From: Phytophthora hibernalis | Lineage: Eukaryota; Oomycota; Peronosporomycetes; Peronosporales; Peronosporaceae | Reading direction: 5' to 3' | Assembly: GCA_012656075.1 (NCBI GenBank) | Contig: JAAKBF010000151.1 | Coordinates: 1,240,001 to 1,304,000, forward strand | DNA: 64,000 bases | In this document: positions 10,300 through 22,236 of the stretch, piece by piece | Layout of the letters: each line of letters begins with the position of its first letter | How positions within the stretch are numbered: the stretch's first letter is position 1 | The notes under the pieces: model-generated | What the model was told of the DNA's origin: nothing | The model's input: the letters and a program-made list of their open reading frames with translations, nothing else | The model's database searches: none | Translations under genes and position numbers: made by a program

Positions 10300-11288
10300 T
10301 TACGGTGCTGGTCACGGTCTGTCGCCAAAAACTGATACATGCTAGACTATTCCGATAAAACGAAATGTGTCGTACCTAATCGGAACTTTACTATAGACAA
10401 CAAGTCTCACCCACCTCGCCGCGCGTAGCGAGAGGATACAACGGACTGGTGTCGGTCTTCCACTCTAAAACAGCTCTACCAGGTCTCGTGAGACAGCACA
10501 ATCAAAAACCTTCTAGCGCTTGGCATACTACCCTCTCTTTGGCCATGGATTTCATGTGTGATGCGACGCTAAGCGCCAGAGGTGAGCCAACCTCCTGCGA
10601 TCCCTTTTGGATGTAGCGATTTAAAAATGAAGCTAAGCCAATCATAGCTCGTCGTACTTTAAAATGCATTGTACGGTACCATGGAACCTTATGACAAAAC
10701 AAACAACGCTGATACATATCGCGTCTTGTGATTGGTAGAAAATGTTATACCCTTATGACGAAACGACCCCATATGACAAAGAAATGTCGGTATGGGTTGC
10801 TAAAACTTATGTAGCTATCTGGTAAATTACAGGATATATTTCTGGGCTGGGCTCTCTTGCTATTTTCGACTCACCTGCCGCGTGCTGCAGTCAGTGTTGG
10901 GCTGACCGCGTAAACCGAATTGAGGGAGGGCCTAATGTCCTAAAACGGTTGTCGCCGTTTGGTTACAGACAACGACGGATAAATCCGACATGACTTAGCG
11001 GTATCCTCCATAGTGTACGGATCCAGACAAAAAAATCCGACGGTTTTTAAATAAGCGTATTATTGGCTGAAATTAAAGGTGCAAGCACAAAAACAAATCA
11101 ATAACCGTATTGTTGGGTAGAAAAGAATCTTTCGATTAAACTGTTATCTCGGGATGGTGGGAAATTGCTTTCTTGAAATTACGGATAACTGTTTTTTTTG
11201 ATGGCCTTCCACGCGGCAATCGTAGACTTTATAGCGCGGAGACGTTTTTCCTTAAATTAAATCACAATATTTACCGTCATCGCGTACA
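10300..11288. other. no recognised gene
   Basis: AT-richer spacer. A 71-codon minus-strand frame at 10502-10717 has no recognisable features. Confidence 0.5.
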
Positions 11289-12060
11289 GTGAGCACAGCA
11301 GTCATGCGACCTGCGTGCTTGTTTGCCTCCAGAGTTCGCGCTGCATCCTTTCACCCCTTCCCTGCCCAGGACTTGGTTGGTGGCATATCAAACATGATCG
11401 CTGTTTCATCGACGTTTAGTATGCCACCGCCTTCAAAATCCTTGTACTTGTCCCACAACTTGACAGCGAAGCGTGGCCGGGTCTCCTCCAGCTCTTCCGT
11501 CGTGTTTTTGGCAGCTTGCGGCTTTTGCGAGGAAAATCCGTACCTTTATTCAAAATAAAACATTAAGTAAATGGTCAAATTTTCATAATACACAATATTT
11601 TGCAAATATACATACATGCTGTTACCGATTGGCAATGCGCTGGACCATACGCTCAAGTGCGAGCTCGCCGCTTTCCTTCCCAGAGAGGTATGCCTTCATC
11701 CAGTCTGGATAGAGCTTGTGCATGAACTCTATCATGCCAGAAGTAGACAACACCTGTACATTTAAGATGAAAATGTTAGTTAGTTTCATTAGTATACAAA
11801 TACGAAGTACAACACGCACCGCTTCACTCCGCCTCACATCTTTCATGTAAGTGACTAGGTCAGGGACGCCAGGAAAAGTTCTTTGCGCCCCTGTCCTTTG
11901 AGCGTCTTCGACATAGCGCTGCCCTTGAAGCTAAAAATGCTGTCGGCTTGTTTCTTCCAATCGTTGAGGGTGCCGCGAGCGATGCCGATCTGCTCCGAAG
12001 CCTCCCGCACGCCGTGCTGCTCCACTACGCTTAACGCTCGTCACTTCTTTTTAATAGTGA
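11289..12060 (-). pseudogene. pogo-B transposase, N-terminal half with two introns
   Basis: Minus strand: HTH DNA-binding exon (ALSVVEQHGVREASEQIGIA, ARGTLNDWKKQADSIF) to 11820; intron 11754-11819 (GTGCGT..CAG); exon 11626-11753 (MIEFMHKLYPDWMKAYLSGK); intron 11544-11625 (GTAACA..AAG); then QKPQAAKNTTEELEETRPRF, GGGILNVDETAIMFDMPP with the first catalytic Asp, a stop at about 11372, and the frame fades at about 11289. The second and third catalytic regions are missing. Both introns restore one continuous frame, so the exon model is well supported. The element ends where copia-B integrase begins. Confidence 0.8.
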
Positions 12061-13682
12061 AGCATATTTACCGACTCTGCAAGTCGCATGATCGATTCAT
12101 CATGCGGCTTATACCACGCATCGATCTCCTTGTTGGCAAATTCGTCTCCCTTGTCTGTCAGGATTTGGCAAACCTTGTACATGGCGCGCACTGTGAACGT
12201 CAAACGTGCTGAATCTTGTGTCTACCAGCCTGGCGTTCCACCCACAAGACGTATTCCTTCATGTGTTGGTTGATCACGCTGCTCGATTTGCTTGTCGGCA
12301 AGTGCATGGTCACAAAACGAGAGTATCCGTCCATGAAGACGAGCACGGCTTCATATCTAGCGCCGTTGTCCTTGCTCGAGATTAACAAGTCCGCGTACAC
12401 CATTTGGTTCGATGCCTTTGTATTGCGGTCAAGTTTCTTCAGATGCTGCATCTGCTTCTGCTTCCCAACGAGACAGGCATCGCAAGTTCCAAGGTCTCGC
12501 TGTCGCAACATCATGTCACGCACAAGGTCCTTGTCCACCATCAACTTTAGGTACTGCGGGCGTGACCCAAACGCTCATGCCAAAGTTTCAAAGGCGCTAT
12601 GTCTTCTGCAGTAGTGAAATTACACAAAGCATGATCGGGCGGTTCGACTATTCCCCACTTGTTGGATGGGTCACTTGAAAATCCCACGTAGCTTCATGAG
12701 GGATAGATACAATGACAGTCCGTCCTTCCTCTCTCACACGAAATGATCTTACTTGTGTGTAGTAGTCGAAGTCAAAGCCCTGTTCCGCAGCTAAGCCAAT
12801 CGACAATAGCCCATGGGTAGCACCAGGTACGTAAAAGACATCGTTCAAGTAAACAACAGCTTGTTCCCCATCAACATCGGTAACAAGTTCCACAGTTCCT
12901 ATTCCAGCAATCCTTGATGCCAAAGTAGGAGTGACACCTTGAATGCGTTGCTATATGTGTGAGTCAGGGGTAAACATCACGTAATCAAGTGAGTTTCCTG
13001 TCACGTGGACATTGGCAGCCGTATCAAAATACCACCAACCATTACCCGTGTCAACCTCACTGTCATCTTGGTAAAATAGATCGTTAAACACGACCACATG
13101 GTCAGGTTTTGTAGCTTCCTGCACATCTTCGTCACTCGCACTGACCTGATTGTGCAGGACGTTACTCGGAAGTCTCGCATCGATCAGAACGGCGTCCAGA
13201 AGACCGGTCGCCTCTCCAACCTCTTCACTCTCGCTGGACGTGTTCACGGGATCGCCATCATGCCGTCTAGTGGTTATGCTCGCGCGCGGCTTTCGCAGAT
13301 GCTTGTTTGCATTAGCTCCGCCTGCACTCTGGGTTTTCACCTTGTCCGGGCAATCAACTTTGAGATGCTCCGTACACCCACAGATATAGCACTTCTTTGA
13401 CTTCTTCTTCTTGGAGTCTCCGGACTTCTTCTGTTGTTGATTTTCGCCCTTATCACTTTTGTTCTTGGTGCCACCACCATTTTCACCGTACTTCTGACCT
13501 CCTCGCTGATTACCTCCACCCTTGTCTTTATACGTCTTCTGGCGCGAGTCAGCAATGCGAATCAGTTCACGGGCACGTTCTGGTGATGTGAACGCCTGAG
13601 TTGTAGCGAATAACTCTCGAACTCGTTTTGATTAGGCAGACTGTCCAGTAACATCTCCACCATATCAATGTCTTCCACAGTA
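12061..13682 (-). pseudogene. copia-B gag-protease-integrase (minus strand)
   Basis: Reading leftwards from 13682: gag end (CTVEDIDMVEMLLDSLPNQ), basic linker, CCHC zinc knuckle CYICGCTEHLKVDC (about 13390), protease region with WYFDTAANVHVTG (about 13010), YVPGATHGLLSIG, pre-integrase/integrase zinc region and core (LGTCDACLVGKQKQMQHLKK, FMDGYSRFVTMHLPTSK), then after a frameshift at about 12205 TDKGDEFANKEIDAWY to about 12070. Several frameshifts break it. It meets plus-strand copia-C head to head at about 13682. Confidence 0.85.
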
Positions 13683-15131
13683 CAACGCGAAGTTGGGATT
13701 CGTTCTGGGTTATGTTGAGGACGTGGTTGGTTGTAAGGTCTACTTCCCAGACAATCACACGGCGAAGTTTGTATCGGACCTTCGTGTCTGTGACGATGTG
13801 ATGTATCGCGGTAGGCATGGAACCTCATGAGAGGGTGACGACTTGGATTCTTTGCACTTTGAACAACTGTCCGAGAAGGAAACCAGCAGTGATGAAGAGA
13901 GCTCGTTGTTCAGCAGTATGAACACGGAGCTGGAGCCTGTCGACAAGGAGGTCACTGCTTCCGTTGGAAACGAGACCATGGCGAGTTTAACCATGGATCT
14001 CGAGGGAGGTGAGACATGTCACGGTTCGAGTACCTTGACTAAACAGTGTGATAAGAACAGAGAGGCGTCTCGAGCAACCAAGAGCAGAGCAAATACTGCA
14101 TATTTTGGTGGTATTACAGCTGCGTTACCTAGTGAGCCAATTGAAGTGTCGAATGCGCAAAATGATGGAGACCAGAGCGAGACTGTTGTGTCCCGGAAAG
14201 ATGAACTTGATGACGGAACTGAACAAGTACAGAGTCTGCCAGTGTCTGCTAGTGGTCAAGGTGCCGAAGCCGCTCCGATAGTGCAACAACCGTCTAGTGA
14301 TTTGCACTTGCAGTGCTCCGAGGGAATTGAAACCACATCTTGCGATGCAGACTCGTGCGACGGAAGTGAATCAGTTGCTGGGGTGTGTGGCTCGGTGCTT
14401 GATGAGGCCGAATGTGAAAAGTTCATACCGTTACCGATATTGATGAAGTTAACGAAGATGGCATCGACAGCATTGTGGCTAGTGTGTGTGGGGAAATAAT
14501 GGGAAAGCGCGAACTCGCACTGGGCTTCGCGAGTATCATGAGCGTAAACGACCTGCCTACCTCGATGACTATATGATGAACGTAGCTCAGCGTACGTCAC
14601 GTATACTAGACCGGAATGGCCAACCGATCCGTGCAAACAATTTACGTATTCCTTGGAATCACCGAGAGGCCATGCGTGACAAGTATCGGGATTATTGGCG
14701 CGAGGCCGAGCTGGAGGAAATGGCAGCAATGAAAGCACGCAACGTCTTGAAGGAAATGGCTTATGAAGATGTTCCTGCGGTTGAAAATTAAGACCAAATG
14801 GGTGTATGATATCAAGTCGGACCACCAAGACTATGTAATTCGCTTTAAAGTGAGACTTGTAGCTCACGGAAATTTTCAACGCCCAGGAATTGACTTCCGT
14901 GATACGTTTTCGCCAGTTGTTCGTATGTCTTCCTTTAGGCTGATGATTGAATTAGCTGCAGCCCTGAACATAAACCTGTATGGTGGTGACGTCAACACGG
15001 CATAACTGAATGCGAGGCTTGCTATCAGACAATATGTGCAGTCGATAGAAGGGTTTCCCTGTGAAGTTGATGGGCACATGTATGTAGTGGTGAAAGCTTT
15101 GTATAGATTGAGACAATCTCGTGAGTGAAAT
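13683..15131 (+). pseudogene. copia-C integrase end, linker and reverse transcriptase front (plus strand)
   Basis: Starts YNAKLGFVLGYVEDVVGCKV then YFPDNHTAKFVSDLRV, the integrase C-terminal region, through a long acidic Ser/Glu-rich linker (13843-14499), then RNGQPIRANNLRIPWNHREA, KTKWVYDIKS, FKVRLVAHGNFQRPGIDFRD, TFSPVVRMSSFRLMIELAAA, and ends at ALYRLRQSR. There are a stop at 14789-14791, a stop in place of Tyr at 15003-15005, and a frame change at about 14500. RNase H and the 3' LTR are missing; the break is at about 15130 next to the Harbinger element. Confidence 0.85.
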
Positions 15132-15177
15132 TCAGAATTGAATCAGTGCTGTCCAAAAATGCAAGCATTTTTACGAG

Positions 15178-16043
15178 ATGGACGACACATTTGGCTCGAG
15201 GCGCAACATCCTCCCGCCAATCATCCTAGAACCTGGCACAACAGTGCGGAACGGTGTCACGCTTCCGCGACAACCCGCCGACGCACCGTTTACCAGCACG
15301 GTAGCTACGCCAGCTGCAGCCCGCACGCTGGTGTCAACTAACTTGCCGGCCTCCACGAGCATGGCGGAGAAGATGACCGCCGTCTCCACGATCACCTCTC
15401 TACCCGCATCCACCGTGCAGTCCGTCGACATCAGTAGGTCCACGCCTGCCGTGCTCACTACAACCAACTCGCCGTCCAGACCCGGCACTAACTTGCCGTC
15501 TATGCCCGGCTCATCCTCCACGATAAACATGCCGTCCATGCCCAACATACCAGCCTCGACCAATTTGTCGCCCGTTGTGGTCACGGCCACTACGTCCCTC
15601 ACGTCAATCTCGTCGGCTTCGTCTGGCGCAGCGAAGGCATTGCAGTCAACGGGGTCGAACCGGGTAAGGGCAGTGGTAGTTCAAATCCAGCCGACCCCGT
15701 GTCTGCCTTGGAATACTTCGCACCCCCGAGACGGGCGCGTCGGTGTCGGGGAACAAGCGCAACTATGCGGAGCTGAAATGATCACCTATGACAAAGCTAA
15801 TATCCAGTATTCGGAAACGAGCGTGAGGAAAATAGAGCAAAACACCACAGAGAGGAGATGAGTTTGCGTCGCGAAGAGCTGGTCTTAAAGCAAGAACAAT
15901 TTCAAGCGTATAAGACGGAGCTCAAGCTGAAGGAGATGAAAATGGAGCGAATGTTTGCGTTGATGGCTCAGAAGACGGAGTTACAAGCAAAAGAGGAGAT
16001 GGAGCTCATCAAGCTTCGTGGCAGTGAAAATGAATTTGAATAA
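15178..16043 (+). pseudogene. accessory protein of a PIF/Harbinger element (Ser/Thr-rich, C-terminal coiled coil)
   Basis: A Thr/Ser/Pro-rich low-complexity region (15178-15700) is followed, after two frame changes near 15700-15860, by KRNYAELK, ITYDKANIQYSE and a Lys/Glu-rich coiled coil (SLRREELVLKQEQFQAYKTE, LKLKEMKMERMFALMAQKTE) that stops at 16041-16043. PIF/Harbinger elements usually carry a second, non-catalytic DNA-binding gene; position and convergent orientation suit that role. No Myb/SANT domain is visible, so the front is probably lost. The role is inferred from context. Confidence 0.5.
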
Positions 16044-16093
16044 AAGCATACTTCGTTGCACAAATTCTTTTTGTACGTGATTATGTAGATTTA

Positions 16094-17399
16094 CTAAAAT
16101 CCTCGGCGACTCAACACTACTTCTTGCATGTAGTTTCGTAGGTCTTCGCTATCATCATTTGACCAGTCTATTGGTACGGTCTCATCTTCGTCTTGGCTTA
16201 CGTTGTCTCCATCCAGCTGCACCGATATTTCAAACGTGTCCTCATCGTCGACACCCATGTTATGAAGAATAAAGCCGCACACAATTTTTGGACACCTTCA
16301 GCAAGTCATCCTCTTCGCGAATTCTATCGCGAAGCCTTTCCAGGACCGGAAAGCGAGCCTTCAGAATCCCAATCGTATGCTCAATAACAATATGCGCCAG
16401 GAGCCAATTGAAGGTTTTGTTGCGCAGCTTGGCACTTGCAGGCATCTTATTCGGCGTTAGGAAAAAGGGAAAGCAGCACGAATAGGCAGTATCCCCGAGC
16501 ACATACTGACCAGGATCGAAAAACTTCCCTGGGTATCTTACATCACGGTCAAGCTCATCGCTCTCTTGTCATGCAATGATCCTGGCTGTCCAATCTATAA
16601 TAGCACATTGCAACGTTCAGATGTGAGTTTGAGTGCATACCGACAACATGTTAGTTGTTCGTACCAGGTAGTACATAATGCGGCGACGTTGGTCGCATAT
16701 GATCTGCGCACCAATGCAGTACACAGACTTTCGCGAAAAATAGCACTGCAGATTCACAGCTGGGGCATTCAGCAGCGTAAATGCCGTGTCATCAACGCAA
16801 CCGACACACGACGGAAATGCTGACCGAGCTTCAAATGCCTGTGCCATTTTAGTCATCTCGGCTTTACTTGACCAGCGCACAAACTCTTCTTCTAATGCCA
16901 GTACGGTACCAGTGACTCGGTCTCTAAATTTGTATACCGAACCTCTAGATATAATCAAACTACAAGTTAGATCACGAGCACATGCCTGATAGAAATATCA
17001 ACTGCACACGATATCACCTTCGGCGATGCCAAAATGCTGCGCAACACGGTGTGTAGACAAGGCTTGCAACGCGAACAAAAATACTTCCAGCTGCAGCTGC
17101 ACGGGGTTTGCTCTTACTGCGGGCAAACACCACATCATCTTGAATGAGGCGGAGTAAAAGTAAAACGTCCCTCTGCTCATACGCAGGTCGCGTCGAGATC
17201 GCGTCGGGTCACTCCTCAATATCCTACCCGGGGTCCAACGAGCAGCTTTGAAGACAGTTGAGCGAGCTAGGTACCGATACGAGGCAATTGCATCGTGAAA
17301 GAGGCACTCTTCATCGTCTTCTGCGTCGCTATCGTCATCAGCAAGCGGCTGAGCCGCTTCTGTGACCTCCAGAAGTACCACGCAGAGACTTCTCGTCAT
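16094..17399 (-). CDS. PIF/Harbinger transposase (DDE_Tnp_4), near-intact
   Basis: Nuclease of a PIF/Harbinger DNA transposon. Minus-strand pieces in order: acidic N-terminus (17399-16998) with RGTFYFYSASFKMMWCLPAV, then KFRDRVTGTVLALEEEFVRW, FPSCVGCVDDTAF (first Asp), an interval with FSRKSVYCIGAQIICDQRRR, LGDTAYSCCFPFF (second Asp, about 16500), LAHIVIEHTIGILKARFPVL (catalytic Glu, about 16390), and a C-terminal tail with NMGVDDEDTFEISVQLDGD. All three catalytic positions are present, but the pieces lie in different frames with gaps near 16980, 16600 and 16270 that are either introns or frameshifts. It ends 51 bases from the convergent accessory frame. Confidence 0.7.
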
Positions 17400-19245
17400 C
17401 GATCACACCGTCTTCGTCCCTGTCATCAGTCGTCTTGCCCTCTTACGTGTCTAGCAAGTATCAGCCAAGCGTTCTGAAGACCGACCGGCGGGGACCAGCA
17501 CGACCCTCACATTTGAAAGTTGAATGTTTGATTTGATTGGTTGGTGATACATACTTACTTTCCAACCATGATAACCACTAATAATTGTTCAATGGTGCAC
17601 ACTTGCGTGAAGATTTTCCACCAATACGGTGCTTACCGCAAATCACGGTAAAACGCGGCATTATGCTGCGCTTTAGATGAGCGCTCGACAATGGTGTGAC
17701 CCACCCAGTCAAGGACAGCTCTTATCACCAGCCGGAAACCGGACCCAAAACGCTGCATAATGCCTTGTTTTAGAAAATAATATGGGATAAATATAATGCT
17801 TGTTTAACAGAAACAGTATTGGGAACAAAAGGGTTAACTAATTTGTCGTATTTTTATCGTAAACTGTCGCTTAAAAAGTTGATCCATCGTTTGATCTGTC
17901 CTGCGGTTGATAAAAAGAGATGCTACCCCGACACACTAGCAACGTGTCATACTATTAGCCAAAAATGGTAAAACTGCTAAGCGAAAATGCACCGAATCAA
18001 CGAATATAGATTCGCCGTCAGGCACGCGTCTAGAAACCAGTAGTTGAGGTATCCAGCATGTATGATCGAGTGTTTGCTCCCGACATCACACCACAATGCA
18101 CAACGGATATGGGTGATGATAAAGAGTTTCGCTGCCACGTCGGGGCAGTTAACAATCTGAAAGGTGTCACGAGCCCGTATAAGTGATGGCGTGTCAATGC
18201 CAGCAGCTACCTTAAGTTGATCCGAGTCGCAAGGAAGTGTCCACGAATGGTGGCAACAAGTGTGGCATCCGAACGCGTGTTTTCCACATGTTGAAACATA
18301 TTCGGACTGTTTAGAGAAGAGTTCTCTATCATCTTCCATGATGCGCGACCTCGTATTTGTGGCGGAAAACAGAGCTGTCGGAAACTAATGAAGCTTGGTG
18401 AAGTGTTTGTATAGGCTGATCGTTGTTGTTTCTTTTCCATTTGCTTTGTTAGTCCCTGTTTTCTTATCCGGAGTTACCATGCGTCTCCACATAGAAAAAG
18501 AAAGAAAAGGCTTGACAACAGCCACCGCGAATATAGTTTGCAGTAGACTTACAACACGTCATCGCAATACATGTCGACGCGTTCGATACACTGTGGGACT
18601 CATAAACGCCAACGACGCATTTTAATGCATCGTCCAGACGCACGAACGAGTGCACCGCTAGGTCGTCGGTGTTTTCATCGGCAAGTGGTTTACAAAATAG
18701 TGGTCGATGTAAAAGAGCGGTTCGTTCATGACGATATTGCGGAACTGCTCGACCGTCATCGGCACCAATGGTGTTGCCGTACGCGCAGGACACTTGGGTT
18801 AGCACAGGTTAAAGCCATAAATAAATGATAGTAGAAAGGCTGATCTGGATGCTGAATCCGACGGTGGTTTTGAAATTTGCGCTGTGACTGAAGATATTCT
18901 GCTAGTGGTCATTTGAACGCGATGACTGTAACGCACTTGACGGGAAATGTTTTTACGCGCAGGGGGCTATGGAGGAAATAAACAGACTTGGTACATGTTC
19001 GTTAGAAAGAGTAGATTGCTGAAAAGGATGAGAGGCGAAAATGGCTGTTGAGGGGATTGGCTAAGATGTAGCGCACCGGTTAAACATACCATTAAAATCC
19101 TCGCCGATGCGTGAATACCTCCTCCGCTTGTAGTCGACAATCTCATATAAGTGCGACCAATCAGTTTTCTCTGTTATGAACTCCATTACAGTTCCGATTA
19201 TTAGTTCTGTTGCAAATATTTAGATACGATTTTACCGGTTGTGTA
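17400..19245. other. spacer with two unrecognised minus-strand frames
   Basis: Open frames 17977-18339 and 18464-18805 on the minus strand (120 and 113 codons) have no family features that I recognise. In the second, a competing frame reads VEQFRNIVMNEPLFYIDHYF, so at least one frameshift is likely if anything here is real. The remainder is AT-richer spacer. Confidence 0.35.
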
Positions 19246-20844
19246 CCAGTAATGGTACAGATAGAAAAACCTAAGCGGTCGCCATTAATTTGTCGATTGG
19301 CGAGGCCCCCAAGGGCCCTCGCTCACAATACCGGGATTCCTTTACTGCACGGAAGCCGATGAATGACTGATCAAGAGCGCTGATGTGCCAAGCGTAATCG
19401 AGGACTTCTTTGCGAAGACGCCAACAAATCTCGAAGAAAGTTCGTCTCAAGATGGCTACATGAGAAGAGCAAACTCGATGCACAGTGCTCCTTGAATCAA
19501 TGTAGCGGTAAGAAGAAGGAACGTCCAAATGGAATAGGTACAAAGTCGCCATGAGAAGCGGAAGCTGACTTTGTTAAATGGTCAACGACCTCCGTAAAGA
19601 GGGCAACGACCTCCGTAAACAGGATGTGCCTCTTTCATCAAAGGTGTTGGCACTAGAAGCTTTGGATGTCGCTGCTGAGTACGACATTCAGGAGTTCAAG
19701 GCGTCATGGAGGTGGCAGAACACATTCAAGGCAAGCCACCTAAGGTCGATGGGGGCAACAACGTGTATAGGGCAGAAGACGCCAGACAACCTCAATGAAA
19801 TTGTTGCCGCTTTCGCTATGAAGGTGCGAAAACTATGACGGAGCTTGGATTAAAAAAGTGTACGACGCGGACCAAACAGGTGAACACTTCGGTCTTAATT
19901 ACATTTTTATATTGATCTTGTATGACACCTAGTGTAGCTGCATTTCGTGAGTTTTTACCAACCAGGACTATTCATTCCAAGGCGCCAAGACGGTTTGGGT
20001 GCGTTGCGCCGGAAAAGCGAAATAACGAGCCACGGCCATGCTCTTGGGTGACTCCGACGGCGTAAAATACCGCCCGTTTGTGATCTTTTAGGCCAAGCCC
20101 TCAAAGATTCGTGCTATGGCTGAAGAAAACGAGCGACGTCGTTTTGGGGTTGGCAAAACAATATTGAAGGATGTGTATAGCTCACGAGAATCAGCCATTA
20201 ATAATCTATGGCAATCCGAAAGGTACGCTTTTAAGGATTTCGCTGTGGGACCGCTCGATTTAATTCTAGTTTTGATGTCGGCCTGGTTGGTTGGACCAGA
20301 AGCTGCCAGTTAAATGCATGTACCGACTTATGTGCTGTTGAACGACTTCTCTGGTCACTGGGCCGAAAAAGTCGTCTCGTACGCAACATCAACCAACGTG
20401 GTATTGTTAAAGGTTCTTAAGAGTGCTACATCAGTGTACCAGCCAGCTGACATCACCTGGAACTATCCGTTCAAGGCACGTTTGCGTGACTGCTTGGTTG
20501 TACATTTGAGCGAAAAGCTCCGTGCTCATACAAGCGGTAACAAGTTTAACCTATGCGCGCCAGACAGAATCAAGGTGACGACGTTGATTTGTTTGGCGTG
20601 GGATGGTCTTACGGAAAGGACTATTGCAAGCGGTAATAGAAAGGCTTTCGGTACTATCATTTGTGACGACGACGTAGTAGCTGCTGATTTAATTGAGGGC
20701 GTCCAGACGTTGTGTTATTGATGCAAGCATCGGCGAGGTCCGTTCAGATGACGACATCGAGAACAAGTAGAGGCTTTTGTTAGATGCTAATAATAAACGA
20801 TTTTTCATGGCGACTTCTTGATTATATGTCTGTACTAATACCGG
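19246..20844 (+). mobile_element. Tigger-1 (pogo-type) element with terminal repeats
   Basis: Left end CCAGTAATGGTACAGATA after TA (19244-19245), with GTCGCCAT further in. The right end read inward gives CCGGTATTAGTACAGACA, again with GTCGCCAT, but is flanked by GA rather than TA. About 1.6 kb in total, enclosing one plus-strand transposase relic. Confidence 0.65.
19578..20770 (+). pseudogene. Tigger-1 transposase (CENP-B HTH plus DDE_1)
   Basis: Reads VNDLRKEG (duplicated in frame by a 21-base repeat), SSKVLALEALDVAAEYDIQ, FKASWRWQNTFKASHLRSM, then VYDADQT with the first Asp, an intron of about 72 bases (19880-19951, GTGAAC..GAG), TVWVRCAGK, FGVGKTILKDVYS, a stop at 20311-20313, LLNDFSGHWAEKV with the second Asp, SVYQPADITWNYPFKARLRD with the third, and an acidic end (EVRSDDDIENK) after a frame change near 20717. 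All three Asp codons survive although stops break the frame. The intron lies at the same codon as in Tigger-2. Confidence 0.85.
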
Positions 20845-22233
20845 TCAAGTACCGAAATCATCTTATCATATTTGAAGGGTGGTACACTGAACCGGCATAT
20901 ACCATGTCCACTATAAGCGGAGGATATCGGTAGGATCATCCATGAGATTCTGCACTAGGCTCTCGAGTTCTGCTGCGAGTGTCGGTGACAACAAGGACAG
21001 AAACGAACTCGTGAGCCTGCGCGCGGAGTGACAGATCCATTTTGACACCGATGAGCTTACCGGCGACTAAGCAGTTGAAATGATTCACACTTCAAATTTT
21101 CAAGAATTAGCAGCAACAAGAACAGAGGGGCTATTACGGAAAATTAAAAATAACGGTTGCACCCCTTAAACTCATATTCCTCAGGTATATTTGGTGGAGA
21201 GCGGAGGTTTGGCTGTTTTGCAGTATATGACCCTCTGTAGACACTAATTAACAGTAATCTTACAATAGTCTGCAAAACCAGATGTCAATCGCTAGATGTG
21301 ACGTTGCCTTGCCGATCAAAAGCAGCGTTATTAGTTGAATCACGTTGTATCTACTAAAATACATTGTGGAATAGTGTGATCAAAAGCAGCGTTATTAGTT
21401 GAATCACGTTGTATCTACTAAAATACATTGTGGAATAGTGTGATCTGGGAAATATAGGATTTTGCTCAAACGGCTGAAAGATAGCTGCGCTTCTTTTTAA
21501 CCCCCATTCACCTATACACACCCGATATGTTTGTCGTAAAATCAGCATACACATGTACACGGTTTAGAGTTTCAATGTACACGATTAGCCGCTTATAATA
21601 TCAATTTTCATATAAAGAGATCAAAATATCGGTCAGTCAGTTCCTATTTATGTTGTCGATGCACAGGAAAATGTGAAGAGAAATGTGCATCTGGAGATAG
21701 CTAGCAAATACATGGTAGAAAGTCTGCATGAGAAGTGAAGCCGGGGTAAACACCAGACTGTCGCTAGTCGAAGGCAAGTAATCGCGATGTGTCGGATCCA
21801 AGAAGTGAACAGTGAGAACAAAACCAGTGATTGCACTACTTTTTTGTTGCGATCGTCCATTCCTTGGTAGATTTTGCCTCCCTTTTAAGATGGGCTCAGC
21901 ATATGGTCTACCAGATCTGGTAAAAGGGGCTGATGTATGTACAACCTACATGTTTCACATGCAATTGTTTCTAACAAGCCTATTTGGAGGCCTCACATGC
22001 ATGCCACATGTGTGCTTCGATACTTAAAATTCAAATAACAGGAAAACATAAACCTTCATCCCTACTCTACAAATTCGTAAATACTAGGACAAAGCCAGGC
22101 ATGTACATCAGATATGTATGCGTCTAAAATGATTTGGATACAACATGTGCACGGTGAATGGGGGTTAAGATGCTTAGAATATGATCTAAATCTAGGGGAC
22201 CGATTTGGGTGCAGCCCAGCCCACTACATCTAA
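20845..22233. other. AT-rich spacer
   Basis: No gene recognised apart from the 64-bp tandem duplication listed separately. Confidence 0.5.
21314..21441. repeat. perfect 64-bp tandem duplication
   Basis: GATCAAAAGCAGCGTTATTA plus 44 further bases is repeated exactly, second copy from 21378, with a partial third (GATC) at 21442. No difference between copies by eye, so it is recent or an assembly artefact. Confidence 0.95.
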
Positions 22234-22236
22234 GAT

